Of a stretch of 64,000 nucleotides of DNA, positions 29,501 through 41,203 are shown piece by piece; position 1 is the first letter of the stretch, and each line of letters opens with the position of its first letter. The stretch spans positions 17,010,227 through 17,074,226 of the forward strand of contig NC_134515.1 in assembly GCF_027942865.1 (NCBI RefSeq). The letters are read 5' to 3'. The notes beneath the pieces are model-generated. The model was given only the letters and a program-made list of their open reading frames with translations. It searched no databases and had not been told where the DNA came from. The DNA is from Odontesthes bonariensis. Its lineage: Eukaryota; Chordata; Actinopteri; Atheriniformes; Atherinopsidae. The translations under genes were made by a program, and so were the position numbers.

Positions 29501-32500
29501 CATGATGAGGTTTCCAACATACATAAATAAGCCAAGAGTTTTCAATTAGCTTTCACATCTTTTTCTGTTAATTCAAGTGATTTTGTCACTTTTCACGGCA
29601 GCACATATAATATTTAGACAATTCTTAAGACAATTTCTCCCAGACCCACTCTCCCTGCTGAATCCTCCTCAAAGATTCTAATTTGTGAACACAGCGGTGT
29701 CAGAAGTGATTTTGCTGTAAAGTCACTAATTATATACAACACCAAAGCAATGTGGGGAAAACGTAAAAAATTTAGCATCACAAGACAAATGGAAAAATGC
29801 GTGCTGAAACAAGGAAAAGTAGCACTAACATTCACAGTTTTTCAATGAATAATACATGTTTTTTTTTCTCCCTGCTTCACGAGTACTCGCCCAGATTGGC
29901 TCCAGTGTCACTCTCATCTTTGTCCCTGAAAAAACATGTGTTTATGACTTTTCACATGCAGCACTGTTGTTTGCATCTACTCATTAAAAGGAATAGTCGA
30001 CTGTATGAGGCATTGTTCTATGAGTTGATTTCATTAACAGGCTGTGTGTACAGAACTGGAAAAAAAACAATAGGAGGAAAAAAGACAAAGTGGGTCCAGT
30101 TTAAATTCATTTGTACATGACAAAATCTAAGTATGCCTACTTCCTCTGCAAGAAAGTATTTAAAATCTGGAATGCAGTTTGAATCTTATTACCGATGCAA
30201 CATGATGAAAGACAATTAAATGTTATTCTTAACAGAACAGAGCATTTTCTGTCATTTCTCTTTGCAGTTATAAGCTGAATTGTTCTACATTTCATACATG
30301 CTTGAACAGCAGAGCCGAAATGCAGCTCCCTAGCCGCACACCAAGTGCCATGTTTACTGTATAAAGGTGAAAAAGAGTCTGATAAACTGTTGGTGCATCA
30401 AGTTGTCAGCAACTGACATGATCCTTCCTCTGAACTGTGCTAGCCAAGACTGACATAGTGGGTCAGCGTCGGAAAGACAAACAACTTTTTAAAGGCATTT
30501 TTCATACCTCCCTTTGCACGGTAATTATATTCCAAATCATTATGTGTTGTAAAGTCTATTGACCCCTGGTAAACTTATATTTACCAAGCTGGAACAGTTA
30601 ATGAAATAGTATTTTAATTAGCACTCCTCTTAAGGGTGGAACTTCTGAAGGGGTCTGCTTTGTTTCGGCTCTGTGGTTGACTGAAGTGTGCAGATCCACT
30701 GTTCTTAGATAAAACAGCAATATCTTAATTAAGACTTGCTGTTTGGCTGTTTACAGTCTAACTCGCCGGCGCCATTGTACGCACCTCTGTACCAGGGGGA
30801 CACGGCACCTGCGGTACAGGAATATTCACCACTCTACGAATCAATAAAACAATATCATAATTTCTTCTTTTGTTGTTTTTTTTTTTTTTTTAAGGCCAGG
30901 TCGTTTTTCAAGCTTGACTGATTGAAAGTGGTCTGACTACTCAAGGTAACAACTGGAGGGGGGGAAGTGGGGGGGTTGTTCTTTGCTGCTTGTATAATGC
31001 AGTCTTTGGCAGGCTCTCTCTTTGTATTAGATACATTAGGATGGAAATGTGCGCTAACTTAAAAATGCTCATGTGAAAAAACATGGAATGTATTAAATTA
31101 ATGGTCTCTTTTGCCTCCGGGCAGTAATGAAAAGGGACCCCCAATGAGTTCATTTTTCACGGCTTTGGTTATGCATTCAACACTCTAATTGAATTTCAAT
31201 GTAAGTTTTACAAAGTCTTTATTACGGTGACTCTTGACGTAAATTACATGTGATCTATCGTGGGACTTTCACCCATTAAGTAATTTAATTGTGACATGCA
31301 CTTTCTACACACCTCATGCTTTTATCCCTATTCTTCCTCATCTACATTGTCAGTTTCTTCTATTATCTGTGCTGTTTATGTGGACTGTGGAGAGAAGTCT
31401 GTATATACTCTGAGCAACTTTCAGGATAACAGCTCCTTAAAAGGCGCGATCGCTCATCTCCCCCTTGCTACAATAAGGGGGGGAGCATCCGACGGCTAAA
31501 ATATACTGGGGTACAAACAAGACGAGAGGAAGATAAGGAAGATTTGCGGATGAATTTACAGAGTACATTCTATCAGTGAAAAATAGATTATTAGATTTAT
31601 CCTGTAAAGGGTGAAATGGGGCACTCAGAGCAAGTGAAATTCATCGTGTTTTTCACATTTCTGCACATGAAAAGCTCACTTCTAAAAAACCACTCATCGT
31701 CTAACTTTGTATGCATCAAAATTTTAGACGTGATGCATTCAGTTCTGTGTTTTTGAGGATCTGATGTGAGCTGCAATCTTACAACTGTCAAAAAAGCAGC
31801 CGGGGAGTCAGTTTTCTCTGTCTCCATCTAGTGTTTCTGCGAGAAGCGACTTCTCCAGCATTCCGACATTCAGAACATAAAAAGAAATACCTCACCTCCC
31901 CTTTTCCTTTAACATTAGAACAAAAAGTGTTTTTTTTTTTAAAAACATACACACAACAAGAAGACGGAAATCTTAATCAAAAACTGTATACAAATCTGTG
32001 TGAATGCATGTGAATGTGCACGAGCCATCTGAAGTACCGAGGCTGAATTGACCTGATCATTAGAGGGAGGAAGAGGCTTGACCTGATATTTCCTCTGTTG
32101 TTTGGTCAGGAAAGGGACGTTATTGTAAAAGGGCTGTAAAGATAAATAACCCTGCCGTTTCCATGGCAAATGCACAAACAGTGGTGACCAAAGACAAAAG
32201 AGAGCAAGACAATAAATCCAAGACTGTCAATTTTGTTTAGTTTTCAGGGTGTTTTCGAGGGAAATATGGTTTCAAAACAAGAGACCACGTCCATTTTTCC
32301 ACAGAGAAAGGGAAATCGGATCAGTTTTTTTTTTAAGCTTTTTCTGAACAGGCCAGTTTCATCTTGTGCATTATTTTCCAGGCCACGCCATCCTGATTGG
32401 TAATAGGAATATCTGACACTGTATTTTGCCTTTGGATCAGGAAACTCCTTGTACAGCTGTATACATGTTTTTATAGCCTTTGGAGGAAGGGGTATTGTCT

Positions 32501-33180
32501 TTTAAGAAGAAGGCTTTGTCCAGCCTTCAAATTTAAGTGGAAAACCATCCAAGGCACTATTTTTTTCACAAGCCTAACAATGATGAATGAACACGCACCA
32601 CTTTAGGTCAGCTAGAGTTCATGTCATTAGAAGAAATCCAGCTTCAAATGTTCTTATAATGCAACATAAAAAAAATTTTTTTAAAAAGAACAAGTTGCTC
32701 AAGATAACAATACAAATATCAGGTTCAACTCTTTCATTTGGAGCAAATCTTTTTCTCTCACCACCCAATCCTCCACAGTGTAAAACACTTCCATGGCTGT
32801 CCTCCCTGTCTCCCCAACTCTTCCCCATCACTTCATCATCAGGGGAGATGAGCATTATCAGAAGGTGATGAGGAGCGGCCTTATCACTCCGATACAAGAG
32901 CAAACACAGGAGTCTTTACAGCACGCCATCTCAGGAAGAAACATGTGCTGAGATCACTGTCCTTTAAGGAGCACTAAGACACCACCAATCCGAGTAGTGT
33001 TTTATCTTGACAGTCTGCGGCACTTTGTTTGCCTTTTCTGTGAAGCCCAGGGATAAAAGAGCAGCCTCCGTGAGCTGTGTCTGATTAGGATCTAATTGTT
33101 AACATTCAGAGTCGTTTTTATTATCAACCCAGCGTTGCCATACATGCAGTAGGTAGAGGGGTTTTCAGTGTTATAAAGGG
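20543..33180. other. Non-coding gene desert
   Basis: About 12.6 kb without a convincing exon on either strand. The open frames seen are short, lack domains and are not flanked by consistent splice sites. The sequence is largely free of recognisable transposons, unlike the region to the right of 37 kb. That would suit a regulatory landscape around a developmental gene such as casz1, the usual neighbour on this side of ciroz/tardbp in other vertebrates. This is inference from gene order only. Confidence 0.4.
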
Positions 33181-33263
33181 CTCTCCATTTGCTGCTCTTG
33201 TGTTTTACTCAAGTACTAGTTAGCACGGAGGTGGCAGGAGAGGAGCCCCCAGCTCGACATCAT

Positions 33264-33288
33264 CAACAACAACAACAACAACAACAAA
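33264..33288 (+). repeat. (CAA)n microsatellite
   Basis: Eight CAA units. In one frame they read as poly-glutamine inside an open frame at 33189-33407, which opens at a non-ATG codon and has no other protein-like feature. Confidence 0.9.
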
Positions 33289-33790
33289 CAGGAATTGATG
33301 GCGAGTGTTTATTATCTAGTTTAATTGCTCCTCATCTGGAGGATCTGACAGTTGCGGTTAATGAGAGAGGGAGAGGAGGCACACACTGTTGGCAGGCGGT
33401 TTCATAGGGTAAGACGTGCAAGTGTGTGTGGGTGTGTGTCTGTGGTGAAAAGAGGATAGATTACATTCCAGCTCAACGGAGGCAACACAGAAGATGTGGG
33501 AAATATCAAACTGTGTAACGTCTTTAAATCAGGAATTTCAAGTCCACACTGAAGCCCATGCACTTTCATTTTAACCTGCTTGTCATTACTGCAAACACAC
33601 TGCAACAAATATACTTTTGCAGACACACACTTAGAATCTCACACCACACAAGTACCAAGCTCTGGTGTAGATTGTGTGCAGGAATCCGATCCTCAGCAAA
33701 CACAGGATATCAATGAAATCAAACCTCTTCCTCAGTCAGTTTTTCATCTGGCTCGCATCCAGTAAGGGACCTCCCTGGCATTGTGCAGTG

Positions 33791-34030
33791 TCACAGACAT
33801 AAATGCAGGCATGGCTTCATATAGAAAGCATTGGGACCATCGTTGGGATGCTCAGAGATGGCCTCGAGGACGGGAGTGATGCACTGTTCTCAAAAGAAAG
33901 AAAATAATTTAGGAAAGAACAAGGTTAAAATGGGTTTTTACTCCATCGAAAGCCAAACACACATTAGCACAATATAAGAACACCACCACAGCCACCATCA
34001 GAGGCTCCTTGTCCCATTCATAAATTTCTC
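33791..34030 (-). other. Two weak exon-like segments on the - strand
   Basis: 34030-33942 follows a good acceptor (TTTCTTAACAG) and can be read as 29 codons containing a hydrophobic stretch (PLMVAVVVFLYCANVCLAF), ending before GTAAAA. 33888-33791 follows a pyrimidine-rich acceptor ending TTTTGAG and reads 31 codons (including TPVLEAISEHPNDGPNAFY) to a TGA stop. Both look more protein-like than chance, yet the first ends in phase 0 and the second needs phase 1, so they do not join. They may be 3' exons of the ciroz-like gene to the right, another gene, or coincidence. Confidence 0.25.
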
Positions 34031-35927
34031 CTGTTAAGAAACGCGGGCTATTCTTAAGCAGGGTATGCCCACCCCTTTTACTACTCCAGCTCAGCAGGCC
34101 CACATGGGAACAATTAGGAGTGCGCGCAAAGTTTGGCGAAGATCCGTAGCAACCAGCCACATCTGTTTTTATTTACCTTTTTTTGCTCTGGTGCTGGATA
34201 ATATCATGAGCACATCTGCTACTGTGCAACGTAACCGTGGTTACATGCGTGGTTGACCCATGATTCTGTAATTACCCGCCGAGCGAGATGAAGAGGCCCA
34301 GCAAACCACTCAAAGCCACACATAGCCTTCCTCCCCCTCTTGCTCCCCATGTCTCTCCAGTGGCATGAAACCCCGTCTGCCTGAGAGCTGGAAGCTAGAA
34401 AGCAGAGGATGCTGAAGAGGTATTTAATGACCCAAAGTTGTACACAATAGTGATTTTGACTTAATTTTGGTTTAACTAAATTGCCAGGTAATAGCACTTC
34501 CTTTCTATTATGTAGGATTAAATGCAGTTATTCTGAAATGAAATGAAATGAGATCCACTTACATCCCGATTGCGTCTTTGTGGACACATGACCCAGGCTA
34601 CACAGTTTGTCACTCGGTCTTCTTATTAGACTACTCAGAAAACGCTGACACTGAATATGAACTAGAAATATTAAAGTTTAGCAGATTGATGGTTGTGTTT
34701 GCAAAAATGTTTAGAAGGAACTGCTCAGGAAGGGAAACTGCTGGTAAGTTCAGTTGCAGGGTTAGATTCTGCTGGGATGTTTCGCAGATCAGAAAAAAGG
34801 AAAAAATAAGTCTCACTTTTTCTAAAGGTTCGTTTGAAATGACAAAAATTTACTAAGCAGCAAACTCAAAGCGACCAATCAACAGAAGTAGTTTATCCTA
34901 ATGACGAGTGATTATGAGCAATAACAATGAAGACCATATATGGATCACTTCACCCAAGCAGCGTGGGGGTTGGGTGCCACCAAGATTAGCATCTCCCAGA
35001 TGTGCTAACCATATGCTCTGACTGAAATTAAAACACAAAAGAAACAGTGGAACATGAAAGGGATTTTTAACTTTGTAAATACTCTTAACAGTCAATACAG
35101 ATAAAGTAATGGCCAAGAGAGGCCACATGAAAAGAAGGAGGATGTTGGCAAGCTTTTTTTGCACCGCTTATTCCATTTCCTGCTCAGAAGTTCACTGAGC
35201 AGATGGGAACCAAAGGCACAAGGAAGTTTAGATTTTCTGCCCCACAGCCCATTGTATATGATGCATGTAACTGCGTAACACTACGCCATTATCATTTACA
35301 GAGGCTTTGGTGCATGCAAAGAGGTCACAATAACAAAAGTGAAAAGACAAAGGCTGGAAAACAAAAGTGAAACATCTTCAGACCTTTTTGTTTACAGGTT
35401 CTGGTCCATTTAAGTGACTACTCTTAAGACGGCAATACATCTAAAGCAACTAATTGATCACACTGCCAAGGAATATGAGTGAAACCGCCCCCCTCTTTAC
35501 TACTCATCCCAGGGTTATTTAATGTGAATCAAACATTTTATGTGTTAGAGCGGATAAAAAAAAAAAAAATACAAAGACAGTATGAGTCTGCTGCTAAAAC
35601 ACGTAAAACCGGTTAATTTGATAAACACCATCTGGATGCAGGCTGCAGCCTGTCAAGAAGGATGTTTGAAAACACATTCAATAGTGCCCTCTCCTGTTAA
35701 TCAAAGATACTGCAACAAAGACAACTAAAGCAGTACCGCTGTAGATTAAAATGTCTTTTGTCAGAAACATTGTCTTATTTTATAAAAGAATAGAATAAAC
35801 CAAAATAACTCTCTGACAATCATCACTAATAAGCTGATCGCCTGCGTCATCAAGAAACGCTGCATAACTTTTTTATGAAAGGTGGCATCAGCTGAGCCAA
35901 CTGCCGGCTCTTCTCACCATCAGATTG

Positions 35928-38900
35928 TTATGCTGCTCGGAAAAAGACATGTTTATTCAACGCCTGCTTCGTCTGCGTCTGGATAATGTCCACTCTCAGG
36001 CAACGCCTGGCCGTGTTCCTGCTTGTGTAGTCAACCTTCACTGACCACGGCGTCACCTTTCACGACTGCAAACATACGAGAAGTGCGTGGCATCGATGGC
36101 AATCACGACGAAACAATCAAAAGGCCTTAATCCCAACATGTGGAGCTACACTGAAACTGTACTTCAAGTAAAGATTGACTTTAAAAAGACAAAAACAACA
36201 ACAAAAATAACATAGAATCAAGAAAAAGACGATTGCATGTAATAATCTTTGTAGAACGTTTTGATAAAGGAAACTGTGGCCTTCCGTGATTTGACTAAAT
36301 GGATTCTTCACTACAAACGTGCCTGGTTTGACTGCATTAAATGCCATGGAATAGCCCGTGGTAACAATAACATTCGGTAATTACTCACCTCTTTAGTTTT
36401 ACTGTGTTCATCAGCAGCACACTCACCTTTGCATGGCAGCGTGTTCTCCATGGTCCAGTGCATTTTGTGATTTGTCTCTTTGAAGGTGAACATAACATCC
36501 ACCCTGTAGAAAGGCTGCAGGAGATATTAGTTGTATCTGCAGGGCCGTAAGACAAACCTGCTTCAAATGTTTCAAAGTGTAAGGAGCTTGTATCTTAAGA
36601 GATCTCATCTCCTCTGCATTAGACAACATTCATGAACCTTCAGAATGATGGATTTATTGTTGCAGCACTAACCTTGGTCAGATGTATTTGAGCTGTGGGA
36701 ATGATCGGCGTTACAAATTCTCTTGTCTCATGGACAGTGAAGGTTTTTGTCTGGTTAACTAACTCGTCACTGACTGTCAGTGCTTCTTTGTGATTGCTGC
36801 CTCGTCTGCTCTGTTTGAAAATGTGCACCACGGCCTCGTTTGCTATGGAGCTTGTCACTGAAACATGGCAGGAATACAACTGTGTTATTAGGAGTGGAAA
36901 CACTGACTCCGCCTGGGCACTACTGGACTAAACATACAACTTGAAGGATAAAATCATTTCCCAAATATTTGGAATGCTGGGCAAAATATGAATAAACACA
37001 AGCAACTGGGGAAACATCTCACAGCTAATTGGTTATTAGTCTACTTATTATTAGTAATGTGATTGTGTAAAGGAACAGAAAAAAACAGGATCACACGGAG
37101 CCTGAGTCTTTCAGAAATATAGAGAGGGAGTTTACCACACTGGAAAAGTCTGTGCGAGCAAATATTTAAGAGAAGAAAAAAAAGACATTTGTCAATATAA
37201 AATTGAAAAGGATTTGGGGATTTTGCTATCATCAGTCAATAGCACTAATGGCTTTTCACTTTGGGTCATCTGGCATTAAAAGTAAACAAACTGCTGTGGT
37301 TGAAATCTCACAATGGCTAAGGAAGTCTCTCTGTGTTAGTGAACATATTACATTGCTGCATTAAGCAGTGCAGGTTGAAACTGTACTGTGCAAAGAAAAA
37401 AAAAAAAAAAAAAAAAAAGATTCTGAAACACCCAACCTTTTCTAGAACAACATTTGAAATGTTAAAAGCTGAAAGAAGAAATGGCTTTCTGGCTTGTAAT
37501 CTACACACAAACCAGAAGCCAGCTACAATGATAGGAAGACCTTTCGTGCACATGGCATTTGCAACTTACACATTTGCAAAAGCTATATTAATTCTGAATT
37601 ATGTCTACAGGTCTATTCCAGGAATGAACTTGTTTTGTTCGGGAAGACAATGTCACAACATATTCTGCACATATTACAGCATCTTTGTAGGAAAAGAGCC
37701 CAGCTGCTAAACTGGCCTGTCTGCAGTTCAGACCTAACACCCAATAACACGGTTGTCACAATATTGAATGACAAAAAGGACAAAGGAGACCCCAAACTGT
37801 TGAGCAGTTAGATAGAATAATACGTACAAGCCCTTTTATTGTGGACATACAGAACTTTTAACTGTAACCTCTTCATAAGATCACTGTAGTACTTTTGGTT
37901 GAGAAGGAAAACAATAAGAACAATAAACTCTAACTCTGCTTGTTACTCTTTTTTTTTTTACATGTCCCTTCCATACTATAGGCATACTGACCCCATGCCA
38001 GCTTTAATGAAAAGGATTCCTCTTCATTTTCTAGTATTTGTGTTAACCAACAAGTCAGTGAGTGAATTTATGTTGTGTTATTTCAAATGACCACTGGGTG
38101 GCGGAGTGATGCGTTAAGTTTGTCACTGCGACAGGGCTTAGGATCTCTGTCTTCCTGTCTTGAACTGTAAAGTCTGCTCCAGTCGTGTCAGTGTTCATCT
38201 GGATCAGGCAAGAATGAGGTGATCACCCAGACACAGTCACTAATGCGACTGCAGTGCAAAATCAAAAACATGGTAAACAAATAAAACCATTCACATTTAT
38301 AGGGCAATCATCCAGCCATTTTTTATACTCGTCTAATCCATTTCAGGGTCGCATTGGGCGCTGGAGCCTATCCCAGCTGTCATTAGGTGAGAGGCAGGGT
38401 ACACCCTGGTCAGGTCGCCAGTCCATCACAGGGACACACAGAGACAAACGAGACACACAACTATAGGGCAATCAAAATGACTGAATTTGATTTCCACCTC
38501 ATTATCCCAGTTTCTATGGGGAACTTGTCTCGTCACCTAAAGACACACCAAAATTGTCTTTCTAAAATGTTGCAAAATTCCTGAAATAAACCGTGGGACA
38601 CCAGTGAGCTGTTACCTGAATATGCTCTGAGGCCCGCTTGATTTGCTCTCTGCTGTGTGTTGCAGTAACCATGGGACACTTCATCAGCAAACTGCCTGCA
38701 TATTTTTTATGCGCTTCATCAAATTCTGTGTAAAGACATGAAAGTCGTCCAGGTGCAAAATTCAAAAGAGTTTGTACATATGGATTAGAAATTCAGTGAG
38801 ACATTGACAAACCTGTTTATGAACTAAACAACCCGAGTCGCTGAATCTAGAAATAAAATTTGATCACGGTATTGTGCTTGACTGTAAAGACTTTAACAGC

Positions 38901-38961
38901 CAGATTGTGAGCCCTTCAATATCTGTGCTGTCGATCCACATCTCCATAAATTCAGAAATTT
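35928..38961 (-). CDS. Candidate multi-exon gene, possibly the ciroz (C1orf127) homologue; incomplete or decaying
   Basis: Five segments look like exons. 38961-38813 reads EFMEMWIDSTDIEGLTIWL and ends at CAG|gtttgt, but has an in-frame TGA at 38866-38864. 38725-38616 reads EFDEAHKKYAGSLLMKCPMV between TTTACACAG and CAG|gtaac. 36857-36673 reads ANEAVVHIFKQSRRGSNHKE between CCATGTTTCAG and AAG|gttag. 36503-36427 reads VDVMFTFKETNHKMHWTMEN between TTTCTACAG and AAAG|gtgagt. One starting at 36331 reads KPGTFVVKNPFSQITEG in phase with the previous one. Further protein-like stretches in two frames follow down to 35928, ending at a TAA. The location next to tardbp and the opposite orientation match C1orf127/CIROZ, a secreted ZP-N-type protein of ciliated left-right organisers. 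Homology itself is not demonstrated. Several neighbouring segments do not join in frame, so exons are missing, boundaries are misread, or the gene is degenerating. Confidence 0.4.
37396..37418 (+). repeat. Poly-A homopolymer, 23 nt
   Basis: A plain A run on the + strand, within an intron of the candidate - strand gene. No retroposed body is recognisable next to it. Confidence 0.9.
37545..37815 (+). mobile_element. Truncated Tc1/mariner transposase fragment
   Basis: The stretch 37650-37800 aligns by eye with the downstream half of the Tc1-type transposase found again at 43330-43560. Shared landmarks are 'aaactggcctg.ctgcag', coding for the NWPACSP-type motif, and 'gacaaaggagacccc.aactgttgagcag'. 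The frame is broken and no terminal repeat is visible on either side, so this is a dead internal fragment. It shows that the same family has inserted at least twice within 6 kb. Confidence 0.75.
38305..38462 (-). repeat. High-copy teleost dispersed repeat, copy 1
   Basis: The words 'cctatcccagctgtcatta', 'gagaggcagggtacaccctgg' and 'caggtcgccagtccatcaca' belong to a very abundant fish interspersed repeat (recalled family, name not certain). A second copy in the opposite orientation lies at 39570-39780, where 'gtaccctgcctctcgccc' is the reverse-complement counterpart. Confidence 0.8.
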
Positions 38962-39296
38962 CTGGTAATGAAAGTATATTTTCTCACGATCCATGTAAAA
39001 GCACTCATAACTGGTATTCACAGAATAAATTCATACCTGTTACTCTTGTTGGAGTGTCAGTCCATTTTCTATGTTGAATGGAAAACACATTCCTCAAGAT
39101 AAAACACAAAAAAAAACTTTAAATGAAATAAGCTTGTTATGGCTGATAGTTGGAAAACAATAAAAAGTCAAAGTTAAGTTTTATACAACACCATTTTCTA
39201 TCAAATTCCACACATGTAACCAAACTATACACAAGACATTTGTTTACTGTTCAGCAGAATTGACAAGTTTACAGAACACAACAAAAGCCGCATTCG

Positions 39297-39565
39297 GACA
39301 GAGCAGTTCTAAGAACGCCTAAGAACGCCGTTCTAAGAACGCCGTTCTAAGAACGACAACATGACATGGGGCGTAGCTACCAACCACCAAACACCTCCGT
39401 CAGATGTGTTCCTATAGAACCCAGAAAAGACCCAGCCTCGGAGAAGGAGCTGAAATGGTTATAGGAACTGAGGGAGATGGTCTCGAGTTCCTGTATGTGC
39501 GAATACGGGAAAAAACGGCCCCGTGGATTAAAAGGTTATAGGAACTGCCAAAGGTTCCAAAAGGG
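39297..39565. repeat. Short tandem AAGAACG(CCGTTCT) motif and adjoining unidentified element
   Basis: Between 39307 and 39354 the unit TTCTAAGAACGCCG is repeated about three times. It is partly self-complementary (AGAACGccGTTCT), so each unit can form a hairpin. The following 200 bp, with two copies of 'ggttataggaactg' (about 39460 and 39533), differ from the surroundings and end where the dispersed repeat begins. A nested non-autonomous element is likely, but the family is unknown. Confidence 0.5.
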
Positions 39566-39567
39566 GT

Positions 39568-39782
39568 CTTTCTGTGTGGAGTTTGAATGTTCTCCCCGTG
39601 TATGTGGGGGTTCTCTCCATGTACTCCGGGTTCCTCCCACAACATGCATGTTAGGTTAGTTGGTGTCTCTAGATTTACACAAGGAGTGAGTGTGCATGGT
39701 TGTTTGTCTCGTTTGTCTCCAGAGTGGCGATGTGATGTATTGGTGTACCCTGCCTCTCGCCCAGTGCCAGCTGAGACATGCT
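39568..39782 (+). repeat. High-copy teleost dispersed repeat, copy 2
   Basis: The characteristic succession is present: 'gttctccccgtgtatgtg', 'tactccgggttcctcccac', 'catgcatgttaggttagttg' and 'gtaccctgcctctcgccca'. Orientation is opposite to the copy at 38305-38462. Both copies are truncated and diverged. Confidence 0.85.
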
Positions 39783-40659
39783 CCAGAAGCAAAACGCTTT
39801 ATTTTTTAAACCCCAGCCAACTTGCCGAACTACTTTCGTCAACTCCAAAACAAGGCCGGAACTCGGCTCACAGTACGCAGTAGGGGGTAAGTCAATGCTC
39901 ATAAACAATATTGCTAGTATGGGATGACATACAGCTTCATGTCAAAAGAGGCGAACTATCCCTTTAACATCTTCCAACAGATCAAACCATTGAACCAAAG
40001 CAATAATCAAACAGAGAGAACGTTTCCTGTTTCAAAGATTTAAAAGTAAATACCAATAATTTGGTTGACCCTGCTGGCCTGTTCTGGAGCCCTTCCTTGG
40101 TGCCACCCTGACCTTTCTATCAAAGTCAATAAATAAATCTGATATTTCAGGTAATCTATATGCTGAAATGTAGAGAATTCACAATTGTTTCAGCACCACT
40201 GAAGACAAAGATTCGTTGAATAAGTATTCAGACTGACTGCAGGCCTAAAAGGACTCCAGGAAAGGCCCCTACTTCATCTGGAGCTTTCTAAGTTGCAAAA
40301 CCAAGTTTGGTCGCACACAATAACAATCCGTTTTGTATTACTGATGCGTGTTTGGTAATTGTTCAGTATTTCATTTCAAACGCAGGTTTCGCATGACACA
40401 TGGTTCCACTGTGGCAAATACATAGGATAATCACACCTTTTGTTTGGCCTCTCAAAGTTGAACGTTGTAGACAGACTTCGAAGGTGAAATCGACTGATAC
40501 AAACTTCGAAAATTAAAAACTGTGAGACACGACTTGATTAATAAATCGACCCACATAGCCTTTACAAATTATTTAAAATTGTTAATCAATAACTGACTGT
40601 TTGAGGAGAACAATGATAAGTAAAAGGCTTTCACTTGAATTTTTAACCTCCCTATAAAA

Positions 40660-41163
40660 AAATAATAGTGCGCCTTCCCAACTCGATGATGTCATCTTTA
40701 CAAGGTGAGCGGTCCGCAGCCATTTTGTTAGCTAGCCTGGGGTTATAGAGGTTAGCTGTATGCAGCTGTGGACATTTTGTGCTTATATTAAGCGGAATAA
40801 GAAAACTTGTCCTTTTTTTTTTGGTCTGCATACATTTTTCGACCACGTATTCGTAGATTAGGAACGGATTTGTGTCCGTTGTGTCAACGCGAAAGTGGAT
40901 GGTCATTCATTTTTCAGGCTGTCTTGAGTTTGCTAGCTTATTAGGTAGCTTGCTAATGTGTTTACGCGTGCAGTCAAAACATTCCGCTTTCATGGCCGCC
41001 TGGTTTTAAATGTTACAGTTGCAGCGTGAGTATCTCGTAAAGTTTGACTGAATTTGCTTCACATTTGCTTTATCGACTAAACTGAGGCGAACTCAACCCA
41101 GGATCGACGTCTCAAACTCGTGTGCAGCACTACGGTGTTTACTAATAACTTGAGCTCCGTCAG
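40660..41163 (+). promoter_or_regulatory. tardbp: tardbp promoter, probable non-coding first exon and first intron
   Basis: The sequence is GC-richer than its surroundings and has no TATA box near a plausible start. It contains a CRE/ATF-like TGATGTCATC at about 40687 and GCCATTTTG at about 40719, a YY1-like motif typical of start regions of housekeeping genes, with a second motif (CATGGCCGCC) at 40991. A consensus donor, CAGC|GTGAGTAT, lies at 41026. An acceptor, CTCCGTCAG, ends at 41163, just upstream of the start codon. These predict a 5'UTR exon from about 40.72 kb to 41025 and a short first intron, as in other vertebrates where exon 1 is non-coding. The transcription start is not determined. 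Confidence 0.55.
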
Positions 41164-41203
41164 CTGATTCCACTTGGACCAGGACTCAGCCATCCAGGAC
41201 ACC

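Noticed and set aside
33189..33407. Open frame with a glutamine run
   Set aside because: It opens at a non-ATG codon. The poly-Q comes from a CAA microsatellite, and nothing else in it looks like protein.
39297..39360. Short spaced repeats that could suggest a CRISPR array
   Set aside because: Only about three adjacent 14-nt units without spacers, in a vertebrate genome.
41174..41203. Upstream extension of the TDP-43 frame by ten residues
   Set aside because: The extension begins with TTG. The conserved protein start is the ATG at 41204, in good Kozak context.
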